Source: a virus. Taken from it: a DNA stretch of 64,000 bases. The position numbers and the translations under genes are program-made. The stretch lies in IMG/VR virus record IMGVR_UViG_3300042691_016646, positions 1 to 64,000 of that record. One strand, given 5' to 3'. Positions 6,743 to 14,167 of the stretch are shown here, one piece after another; positions within the stretch are counted from its first letter, which is position 1, and every line of letters begins with the position of its first letter. The notes under the pieces were generated by a model that saw only the letters and a program-made list of their open reading frames with translations, made no database searches and was not told where the DNA came from.

Positions 6743-7660
6743 ATGTTTAAAACACCTAAAGACTTATTAAAAGCTTATAAAGAGGGCTTTGTAGGATCAT
6801 ATTGTGATGCAAAAGAGTTAGATAAACTCTTAGGAGAACTGCCACATCCATTGTTTGGTGTGGCAGCTTATGATCTTTCTGGAAGTGGCAAAGGAAAATT
6901 AGCACTACCCTTCAAGTCCTTACTCAAGTTTGATCCCACATTTGGACCATCGGAAAGACAGGTTCAAGGTGACTGTGTTTCACACGCAACGCGAAATAGC
7001 GTAGATATTACACGCACTTGTGAAATCATAGGTGGAGAACGAGAAGAATTCGTAGCCCGTGGTGCCACGGAAGGCATCTATGGCTCACGCGGTCACGGTG
7101 GCGAGGGCATGACATGCGGCGGTGCTGCACGTTTCGTTCATGAAACTGGTGGTATTTTACTTCGTAAGAAGTATGGCGAATATGACCTCTCAGAATATAG
7201 TGCAATTGGCGGAAAATGGGGACGCTCTGGAGTACCAGCAGACCTAGTTAAATATGCACAAAAAAATCAAGTCAAGACTATAAGCTTAATCAATACAATT
7301 GATCAAGCTAGAGATGCATTATTTAATGGTTATTCTATTAGTGTTTGTAGCAATTCTGGATTTAGTTCTAGAAGAGACAAATATGGTATAGCAGCACGTT
7401 CTGGATCATGGGGACACGCTATGGCTTGGATAGCCATGGATGATACTCATGAAATATACGATGAAACACTATTCTTAGTCCAAAACTCTTGGGGAGTTTG
7501 GAACAATGGTGAAAAACGTTTAGATCAACCCGATGGCAGTTTTTGGATCAGAGAAAGAGATGCGGCAGAAATGCTTGCACAAAATGGCTCTTGGGTATAT
7601 AGTGATGTAGACGGATTTCCTCCAAGAAAAGTAACTTGGACACTAAAAGACATATTTTAA
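6743..7660 (+). CDS. papain-like (C1A-type) cysteine peptidase
   Basis: 305 residues with the three papain-family landmarks in order: QGDCVSHA (catalytic Cys near residue 77, preceded by Gln for the oxyanion hole), SWGHAMAWIA (His near 223) and LVQNSWG (Asn near 249). No signal peptide or prodomain is visible, although about 70 residues precede the Cys. Phage-borne C1 peptidases are uncommon; it could cleave virion or host proteins or act as an injected virulence-type enzyme. The operon position, beside a holin-like gene and before fibre-type genes, fits a virion or lysis role. Peptidase fold is confident, target unknown. Confidence 0.78.
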   Translation: MFKTPKDLLKAYKEGFVGSYCDAKELDKLLGELPHPLFGVAAYDLSGSGKGKLALPFKSLLKFDPTFGPSERQVQGDCVSHATRNSVDITRTCEIIGGEREEFVARGATEGIYGSRGHGGEGMTCGGAARFVHETGGILLRKKYGEYDLSEYSAIGGKWGRSGVPADLVKYAQKNQVKTISLINTIDQARDALFNGYSISVCSNSGFSSRRDKYGIAARSGSWGHAMAWIAMDDTHEIYDETLFLVQNSWGVWNNGEKRLDQPDGSFWIRERDAAEMLAQNGSWVYSDVDGFPPRKVTWTLKDIF

Positions 7661-7672
7661 TAAGGGGCTAAA

Positions 7673-7921
7673 ATGGCTATAACAACAACAGATGTAATTA
7701 CTAACGTAGTATCTAGCAGAGAAACAATTCAAAATGGTTCAGCAGTAGTTTATTGCTGGTTTGGTAAGCCTGTCAGCGGAAGTGGAAGTTATCAAGCATT
7801 AATTAGCCCATTTGAATATGAAAAATCTTACTCTTATACTGCTAATGAAACCAGATTAAAAGATAGATTTGATGATGTTACCTATTACACAACCGGAACT
7901 TCTGGTATATTAGGAGTTTAA
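7673..7921 (+). CDS. small hypothetical protein (82 aa), probably virion
   Basis: No recognised family. It is rich in Ser, Thr and Tyr and looks beta-rich, with no membrane segment. A GGGG sequence precedes the ATG and the fibre-type gene starts 2 bases after its stop. Its position suggests a small tail or fibre-associated protein, but the sequence itself does not show this. Confidence 0.5.
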   Translation: MAITTTDVITNVVSSRETIQNGSAVVYCWFGKPVSGSGSYQALISPFEYEKSYSYTANETRLKDRFDDVTYYTTGTSGILGV

Positions 7922-7922
7922 C

Positions 7923-9251
7923 ATGGGTATAGTAAGAATTAATCAATTACCGTCTGGATCATCTGTTACTGACGATGATTTATTGCTGATATTAGATGAC
8001 CCAAATGGCAATGCCATAACAAAAAGAATATCTGCAAGTTTACTAAGAAATTCTTTATTAAGCCAGCCAGCGGCATTACAGCTCAGACAGGGGCTTGAAT
8101 CTGAATTATTATCAGTCATTCCTTCTCTTGGTGAACCGGTATTTTCTACAAATAAATCTAATCTATACATAGGAGATGGATATACTCAAGGTGGATATCC
8201 AGTATACACTGGCCCAATATATCCAAGCCCATTATGTATTCCCAGTGGCATGATGAGAATAAAAAGCAATAGTAGTTCATCATCACACTCAGCAACATTT
8301 AATACATCAACTGGATATTTAGCTGTACAAACACCAAGTGGTGATGTTAGAGTTTTTGGAAATGGAAATCCAAACAGTTCTATAACAGCCTCAATTACCC
8401 TTAATGCTTCGAATACGGGAATATATGCTAAAAATTCAATAAAAGAATTGTACTATTGGAGTTGCTCATCTGGTAATGCTGCTCAGTCTGGTAACATAAT
8501 AAACTTTTCCAGTAGTGCTAGTTCTAAAAATTTTGAGATTAACTTTGAAGAAATGACATCCTTAACAGGCGTATCTATTAATAGTGATGATACTTTGAAG
8601 TATATTCACTTAAAAAATAACGTGAGCGGAGTAGATATTACTGCAAATTTATTACCAAATTTAGAATGGATTAAAAGTCCAACGGCAAAATACTGCAATG
8701 TAAACGCAAATAGTAATCTACAATGGGCAGACTTTTCTAATGCTTCTGGTTTAACAACAGCATATCTTAGTTCCAATTCATCATTATCAAAACTAAATCT
8801 TAAAAATTGCATTAACTTATCAAGTTTGTTCATTGGTGATAGTAATCTGTCTTCTATAGATTTATCTAGCAATATTAATTTAGCTTGGTTAGTATTTACG
8901 AATGCAAAAACAACATCTTTAAACTTTAGTAATAACAAGATAAATAACTTAGACTTGACAAATTCAACATCACTTCAATCAATTACTTTTTCTCCATCAA
9001 TCATATCATCTAATACATTTGTTTTAGATGGATGTACAAATCTTTCTCAAATAAATTTTAACAATTCATATGGAAATTTTTCATTCAAGAATTGTCAATT
9101 TTCAGCGGCACAGTTAAATAATATTTACAATCTTTTACCAACGGCGGCAACATCAAAAACTATTTATGTATATGGGAATCCGGGTATTAGCACACATAAT
9201 ACTAGTATAGCAACTGCCAAAAACTACATCGTTGATACAACAACTACATAA
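7923..9251 (+). CDS. fibre-type protein with N-terminal attachment domain and leucine-rich-like repeats
   Basis: 442 residues. Residues 1-95 form a domain shared with the protein at 10471 (both have RINQLPSG or KITQLPSG, then TDDDLLL and DDPNG/DDPSG), resembling the virion-attachment ends of phage tail fibres. From about 210 to 400 there are repeated units of about 20-24 residues with the pattern LxxLxLxxNxxL (SSIDLSSNINLAWL, NNLDLTNSTSLQSI), like bacterial surface leucine-rich (BspA-type) repeats that bind ligands. AGGAG lies 6 bases before ATG. It is followed directly by a serine protease. A receptor-binding fibre is a reasonable reading. Confidence 0.65.
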   Translation: MGIVRINQLPSGSSVTDDDLLLILDDPNGNAITKRISASLLRNSLLSQPAALQLRQGLESELLSVIPSLGEPVFSTNKSNLYIGDGYTQGGYPVYTGPIYPSPLCIPSGMMRIKSNSSSSSHSATFNTSTGYLAVQTPSGDVRVFGNGNPNSSITASITLNASNTGIYAKNSIKELYYWSCSSGNAAQSGNIINFSSSASSKNFEINFEEMTSLTGVSINSDDTLKYIHLKNNVSGVDITANLLPNLEWIKSPTAKYCNVNANSNLQWADFSNASGLTTAYLSSNSSLSKLNLKNCINLSSLFIGDSNLSSIDLSSNINLAWLVFTNAKTTSLNFSNNKINNLDLTNSTSLQSITFSPSIISSNTFVLDGCTNLSQINFNNSYGNFSFKNCQFSAAQLNNIYNLLPTAATSKTIYVYGNPGISTHNTSIATAKNYIVDTTTT

Positions 9252-9252
9252 T

Positions 9253-10461
9253 ATGTCTATTTTACAAGCAAAAGGCGTTCCGATAAACTGTGGATCTACT
9301 AATAATCCTCCATCTTGGACATTTAGTAAACCCAATTTATCTTCAAAGTTGGAATACAATAGTTATTTTAGGCCCATTTCGCCATCATCTTCGGGTTCTA
9401 TAGTTGACAAAGATACAAATATATATAGAGTATCTAGTTCATCTGGAATCAGAGATTTTATCTTTGAATCATCTAATAAAAAAATAATATCTATAAAAAG
9501 CTATTCAAATAATGTTCTTATTAATAATCTGCAATGTTCTGGAATATCAGTAGGGAATGATACACTAGAACTATCTTTTGATGATGGATCTAATCAATAT
9601 GTTAATATCAATATACAATATTCTCCAATTGGTAGTACATCAAATCAAGATACCTTTTTGTCTTTTGTGAATAATAGTTTATCAAGTCATATAACAGATC
9701 AAGTAGACTTAAAAATATCTGGAATATCACCAACCTCTTCACAGCAAGTATACTCTATTCAAAATCATGCAAATAATATTTACACTAGAAATTCTTCTTT
9801 TGTATTTAAAAATGTTGATTTTACATGCATCAGCCCATGGAATTCCTACGGAATAACAAATAGGGCAGGCGTTTTGATAAGCCCTAGGCATGTAATGTTT
9901 GCTGCCCACTATCCTATTGCAAGTGGATCAACTATAAGATTTGTAACAAATAATAATGTATCAATAACTAGAACTATCACAGGTGTTATTACTCACCCAA
10001 ATTATAATTCTACAAGTAAGTCAAATGACATACAAATTGCTTTGTTAGATTCAGATCTTCCAAATACTATTTCATTTACAAAAATTCTTCCAATTGACTT
10101 TGGAAAATATCTACCAAGTATTAAACGTGGAATAGAAATACCAGTTATAATAATAGATCAGTCAGAATATATTAGTATAACAAACTTATACCAATTATCT
10201 TCTATAGCAAAATGTATAGGTCAAGAATTAACTTCTATACGTAGACCATTTTTTAGAGAATTATATGCTGGCGATTCTGGTAGTCCAGCATTTCTATTGA
10301 TAAACAACGAACTAGTGCTTATATTTGTAACAACTTGGGGAATAGGAGGATCTGGAAGTTTTACGTCATTACAAAAAGATGCAATAAATCAAATGATGCA
10401 ACAGCTTGGTGGTGGATATCAATTAACAGAAATATCCTTATCCTCTTTTACTTCTTATTAG
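9253..10461 (+). CDS. trypsin-like (S1-type) serine protease, copy 1
   Basis: 402 residues. The ATG at 9253 is chosen over an upstream TTG because MSILQAKGVPINCG aligns with the paralogue's MTLLPAKNYPINCG. The catalytic triad is visible: His219 in FAAHYP, Asp259 in SNDIQIALL and Ser342 in AGDSGSPAF. The N-terminal 190 residues are a separate Ser- and Asn-rich beta-type domain. No signal peptide is seen. It follows the fibre-type gene with no spacer, and the pair is repeated immediately downstream. A virion-borne protease acting on host surface protein or on fibre maturation is inferred. Confidence 0.78.
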   Translation: MSILQAKGVPINCGSTNNPPSWTFSKPNLSSKLEYNSYFRPISPSSSGSIVDKDTNIYRVSSSSGIRDFIFESSNKKIISIKSYSNNVLINNLQCSGISVGNDTLELSFDDGSNQYVNINIQYSPIGSTSNQDTFLSFVNNSLSSHITDQVDLKISGISPTSSQQVYSIQNHANNIYTRNSSFVFKNVDFTCISPWNSYGITNRAGVLISPRHVMFAAHYPIASGSTIRFVTNNNVSITRTITGVITHPNYNSTSKSNDIQIALLDSDLPNTISFTKILPIDFGKYLPSIKRGIEIPVIIIDQSEYISITNLYQLSSIAKCIGQELTSIRRPFFRELYAGDSGSPAFLLINNELVLIFVTTWGIGGSGSFTSLQKDAINQMMQQLGGGYQLTEISLSSFTSY

Positions 10462-10470
10462 GAGATATAT

Positions 10471-11166
10471 ATGCCAGTAGTAAAAATAACTCAACTGCCA
10501 TCTGGCGTAGCCATTACAGATGATGATCTACTATTAATGGTAGATGATCCAAGCGGTGTTGCAATAACAAAAAAAATATCAGCCAATATATTGAGAAGTT
10601 CGTTATTGAATCAACCAGCTAATTTACAGTTTAATAGGGGAACAGAGTCTGAAGTAGCATCATATATTCCATTACAAGGTGAGCCTGTTTGGGATACTAC
10701 AAATAAAATCCTTTATGTTGGGGATGAATCTACTTATAGTGGCATCCCAATAGCTTATCCAACGAAAGCATACAAATTTACTGGCTTGTCTGGCGGAAAT
10801 AATACACCTTGGTTTTCTATTAGTCTTAGTCCTCAAAATTCAGTTTGGGAATTTGATATATATGCCAATTTTAGTTTGTACTCAGAAGGAAATAGTACAG
10901 CAACATTTTCATTTTCTTCATCTACAAACATACAAAATCTGTTAGGAACTTTAACATATATAGATAGTACGACTAACACTGCACAACATTTTTCTTTAAT
11001 AAATAGTGATATAACATGTAATGTTGCTAGTGATAGCGAGACATTAAAAGTGAATGGCATGTTTACTGTATCTTCTGGTACCGGGCTATTTGTGTTTAAA
11101 GAACAGAATGATAACCAAGAATCCGGTGCAACTATAGCATATATTAAGATAAGAAGAGTTATATGA
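10471..11166 (+). CDS. fibre-type protein sharing the N-terminal attachment domain
   Basis: 231 residues. The first 95 or so residues match the N terminus of the protein at 7923 (KITQLPSG, TDDDLLL, then GEPVWDTTNKILYVGD compared with GEPVFSTNKSNLYIGD). The rest is a different, shorter beta-rich domain (WFSISLSPQNSVWEFDIYANF to the end), perhaps a jelly-roll-like tip. So an identical base carries a different tip. AGGAG precedes the ATG and the stop overlaps the next protease start by 4 bases. Confidence 0.6.
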   Translation: MPVVKITQLPSGVAITDDDLLLMVDDPSGVAITKKISANILRSSLLNQPANLQFNRGTESEVASYIPLQGEPVWDTTNKILYVGDESTYSGIPIAYPTKAYKFTGLSGGNNTPWFSISLSPQNSVWEFDIYANFSLYSEGNSTATFSFSSSTNIQNLLGTLTYIDSTTNTAQHFSLINSDITCNVASDSETLKVNGMFTVSSGTGLFVFKEQNDNQESGATIAYIKIRRVI

Positions 11167-12455
11167 CTTTATTACCAGCAAAAAATTATCCAATTAATTG
11201 TGGATCACCAACTACGAATTTCAATTCTCGTAGATTTAACAAGACAAAAATATCAGAAATTCCATATAATATTGATATAACAAGTGATCTCGTAGAGTTA
11301 GCTGGAAATAGTTCGGGTTCGCAGACTTTTAAAGATAGGGTTTATTCCTATAAAGCATCTGCTTCATTTAAAAGTAAATATTTGTTGAATATTACAGAAA
11401 AAAACATAAATAACACCGCATCTACTATAAGCCTTACTACAGATTCCTCATCAATAAGTTTAGTAAAGACCTCTGATACCTTATGGGTTTGTAATTATGT
11501 ATCAGATGGTATGGCTAAAATAGTGGCAACGAATAGTTTAGGTGTCAAAAGAATACTAAACGTACAATCTTTTTCAACAAATAGTTCTTATGCTTATTCA
11601 TTTACTAATTATGCAACAGGATCTTTGGCTCAACATTTAGTTCAAATTCTTAGCAGATTAAATAACAATCCATCTCTTCCAATTTTTTCTACTCAAAATC
11701 CTGCTACTCAGGAATATATAAGAAATTCTAATTGCTGGGTAAATGATATTGATTTTACTAGCAAGGGAGTATGGAATACTAGCGGTGGATTTGGAATGGG
11801 AGGGTGCTTATTGACAAGAAAACATATGATATTCACATCACATTCAAATTATTTTCCATCTGTTGGATCTCAAATACATTTTGCTGAAAAATCTGCGGCT
11901 ACCAATCAAAAAGAACCAATCTACATAGGAACTGTAGTCAATGTTAGCAATAGTATCTCTGGAGATAAAAGATTGATAAGATTGTCATCAGATGTTCCTA
12001 GTGTGATATCTCCAGCCAAGATACTACCAAGTAATTTTTCTTCATACTTTCCAAATCAAAGAATTGGTGATAATTGCAATTGCGTTAGTGGAGATGGAGA
12101 TTTGAGTATACCAGCAGTATGGATAGATCAAAACAATGTAGCTAGATTGAGATTGATATCTATTAATAGAGATGATTCTTTTTATCAAAAAAGTTCAACT
12201 GCTTATGCGTCTTATTCTCAATATGCCCCATCAGCCGTAGCTGGAGACTCTGGTAGTCCAATTTATCTCATTATCAATGGCAGTGCTGTATTTTTATCAA
12301 ATCACACTGGTCCAGAATTCGGATACTGCCTAATAAGACATCAAGATGAATATCCATATTATTCAATCATACAACAAATCAAAAACCAAATTACGGCTTG
12401 GGGCGATTCACACACTATCTCTACAGTCGATCTTTCAAGCTTTAACTCATATTAA
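11163..12455 (+). CDS. trypsin-like (S1-type) serine protease, copy 2
   Basis: 430 residues, paralogous to the protease at 9253. The triad is present: His227 in FTSHSN, Asp268 in SGDKRLIRL and Ser363 in AGDSGSPIY. The N-terminal domain has the same start (MTLLPAKNYPINCG) and a similar YIRNS and VDFT/IDFTSKGVWN junction before the protease domain, but overall divergence is large, so the duplication is old or fast-evolving. ATGA overlap with the fibre-type gene suggests coupled, equimolar production. Both copies look active. Confidence 0.78.
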   Translation: MTLLPAKNYPINCGSPTTNFNSRRFNKTKISEIPYNIDITSDLVELAGNSSGSQTFKDRVYSYKASASFKSKYLLNITEKNINNTASTISLTTDSSSISLVKTSDTLWVCNYVSDGMAKIVATNSLGVKRILNVQSFSTNSSYAYSFTNYATGSLAQHLVQILSRLNNNPSLPIFSTQNPATQEYIRNSNCWVNDIDFTSKGVWNTSGGFGMGGCLLTRKHMIFTSHSNYFPSVGSQIHFAEKSAATNQKEPIYIGTVVNVSNSISGDKRLIRLSSDVPSVISPAKILPSNFSSYFPNQRIGDNCNCVSGDGDLSIPAVWIDQNNVARLRLISINRDDSFYQKSSTAYASYSQYAPSAVAGDSGSPIYLIINGSAVFLSNHTGPEFGYCLIRHQDEYPYYSIIQQIKNQITAWGDSHTISTVDLSSFNSY

Positions 12456-12467
12456 GGGTATATTAAA

Positions 12468-12773
12468 ATGAAAAAATACATACTATTAACATTATTATTA
12501 ACTGGATGTTCAAATAATATGTTTTCTGTCAATCCAGAAGATATAACAAATATGTACTCTTCTTACGTAACGGAGTGGCAAGAGAAGTGTAAGGTGTCTT
12601 TTGACAATGCAGAAAAAGAGGTTTTCAAAGTAGATCCAAAGCCACAGCCAGCTGTGGATACTGATCCAGATCCCGCAAAATGCGTTTGCAAAGGCACGGG
12701 AATAATTGTTCAAGGAGATGGTCATAAAACAGTATGCCCATTTCATGCAAAGACCACTAATTTAAAGAGGTAA
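12468..12773 (+). CDS. small lipoprotein with Cys/His cluster
   Basis: 101 residues. MKKYILLTLLLTGC is a short type II signal peptide with lipobox LTGC, so Cys14 would be lipid-modified and the protein placed in the envelope. The C terminus has CVCKGTGIIVQGDGHKTVC then PFH, with the CxCxGxG look of DnaJ-type zinc modules. A Pro-rich linker (KPQPAVDTDPDPAK) separates the two. Small phage lipoproteins include outer-membrane spanins and superinfection-exclusion proteins; the Cys cluster fits neither clearly. The lipobox is definite, the role unknown. Confidence 0.7.
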   Translation: MKKYILLTLLLTGCSNNMFSVNPEDITNMYSSYVTEWQEKCKVSFDNAEKEVFKVDPKPQPAVDTDPDPAKCVCKGTGIIVQGDGHKTVCPFHAKTTNLKR

Positions 12774-12777
12774 TAAG

Positions 12778-13053
12778 ATGGAATCGTGGAATGTTTGGTT
12801 AATTGTAATTGCTTTGCTTATATTAGCAACTAACTTCGTAGATATTCCATACTGGGTATCTAGACTATTTGCTAAGTCTAAAGTCAAAGTTTTAGAAAAT
12901 AAAGAAGAGGGATTCTTGGAAATAGTTAGTTTATGGTATCAGCTAAAAAACAAATGCGATGAATACCATTTAACCGTAGCGTCTGAGAAGTTAGACGAAG
13001 TATTTCCACTATTAAACAAAGTAATTGAGGATACAGATGGAAAAGTTTCTTAA
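12778..13053 (+). CDS. small membrane protein (91 aa)
   Basis: The N-terminal 27 residues (WNVWLIVIALLILATNFVDIPYWV) form one membrane segment, followed by a helical, charged domain. GAGG precedes the ATG. It lies 4 bases after the lipoprotein gene and overlaps the next gene. The arrangement of a small inner-membrane protein beside a lipoprotein recalls spanin pairs, but gene order and features are not typical, so I leave the function open. Confidence 0.55.
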   Translation: MESWNVWLIVIALLILATNFVDIPYWVSRLFAKSKVKVLENKEEGFLEIVSLWYQLKNKCDEYHLTVASEKLDEVFPLLNKVIEDTDGKVS

Positions 13054-13501
13054 AGTCAGAAATTTAATAGCACTTGTGCTGATCGGAATAGCTCTATATA
13101 AACCATTATTGAGTATTATTCCAATAACTCCAAAGCCAGACATCGCCATTCTAAATATTGATAAGCCAAATGAAGAAATAATTGAATTAGTCAAACCGGT
13201 ATCATCACTGATTACTGATCCAACAGATAGGGCTAAAGTGGCTATCTATAGTCAAGAATTTGCCAATCGCATTAAAAAATATGATACCGATTTACAGCAA
13301 TTAAATGATGTTTTAGTTTTAGCGGCAACAGATTTCTTCCAAGGTTCTATAAAAGACAAATATGAATCATTTGATGAAGGTTTATTAAGTCTTATCACCG
13401 GCATAACTGGTGATGACAACCATAAATTAACAGATGAAGAAAAAACTAAATTATCAGACAGATTCATGGGTTTAGCTTGGTCACTAATACAGAAAAATTA
13501 A
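13037..13501 (+). CDS. membrane-anchored protein (154 aa)
   Basis: Start taken at ATG 13037, with GAGG 6 bases upstream, rather than the TTG at 13025. Residues 6-28 (VRNLIALVLIGIALYKPLLSIIP) form a signal anchor, leaving a helical domain outside the cytoplasm. No catalytic motif is recognised. It overlaps the previous gene by 17 bases and abuts the next, another membrane protein, so these four genes (12468-14141) look like one envelope-directed set. Confidence 0.55.
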   Translation: MEKFLKVRNLIALVLIGIALYKPLLSIIPITPKPDIAILNIDKPNEEIIELVKPVSSLITDPTDRAKVAIYSQEFANRIKKYDTDLQQLNDVLVLAATDFFQGSIKDKYESFDEGLLSLITGITGDDNHKLTDEEKTKLSDRFMGLAWSLIQKN

Positions 13502-13502
13502 C

Positions 13503-14141
13503 ATGGCAATACCAATTTCACAAATTAAACAAATTGTTGATTTCATATTTTCAAAAAATGGCTATGATATCAAGAATCTAAATATCAGTTTTCCGCAGCC
13601 ATTAGATATAAAGATAATCAAAGATACCTCTGAAAATATAATTCTATCTTTTACAGAGTCTTTACCAAAAGTAACTTGGAAAAAATTGATTAAGTTGAGT
13701 GCCTATGTGCAGGGCTTGACTTTAGGCAAAGAGGGTGGTACACTAAAGCTAAAGTATCTACCAGACATAAAGTTTTCTTATGACGAGAACTCAGAAACTT
13801 TATTTGGTAATTCTTTCGATACTAGTGATATAGAAGCTCAAATTGATGCTGAATATCAAGATGAAGAAAGAAACTTTTTAGCCAAGAAATGTTTGCAGTA
13901 TGGCAACGAATGGGCTACAATAGCTAGCCAAGGCGGAACCAACTTTGCGGAGTGTGATTCATATAGTAAAAGGCAACTAAAAAGAGACTGCAAAGACTTT
14001 GTAATGTCTAACTTAAAACAAGATCCAGAGATAATGTATGGATCTGTTATATTAACATTCTTACTAATGTATGTTGTATTGCCCGTAATATTGAAATTCA
14101 TACTTGAGAGATTATTTAGAAAACTTTTTAACGAATATTGA
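13503..14141 (+). CDS. C-terminally membrane-anchored protein (212 aa)
   Basis: Unknown function. The last 35 residues contain a strong hydrophobic segment (SVILTFLLMYVVLPVILKFIL), followed by a basic end, RLFRKLFNEY, so the protein is a tail-anchored type. The preceding region has several Cys (KKCLQYGNEW, FAECDSY, KRDCKDF), which could form disulphides if outside the cytoplasm. It is last of the envelope-type group before the RNR genes. Confidence 0.55.
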   Translation: MAIPISQIKQIVDFIFSKNGYDIKNLNISFPQPLDIKIIKDTSENIILSFTESLPKVTWKKLIKLSAYVQGLTLGKEGGTLKLKYLPDIKFSYDENSETLFGNSFDTSDIEAQIDAEYQDEERNFLAKKCLQYGNEWATIASQGGTNFAECDSYSKRQLKRDCKDFVMSNLKQDPEIMYGSVILTFLLMYVVLPVILKFILERLFRKLFNEY

Positions 14142-14167
14142 TAGTTGATTAAAAGAAAGAGGGAATT

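Larger units (their letters stand above)
7923..12455 (+). repeat. tandem duplication of a fibre/protease gene pair
   Basis: Two adjacent two-gene modules, 7923-10461 and 10471-12455, each consist of a fibre-type gene with the same N-terminal domain followed by an S1-type protease with the same N-terminal tag. The fibre C-terminal parts are unrelated while both protease triads are conserved. The simplest reading is a gene-pair duplication followed by replacement of the fibre tip. Confidence 0.7.

Noticed and set aside
9232-9252. TTG start for the first serine protease
   Set aside because: Alignment with the paralogue at 11163 begins at ATG 9253.
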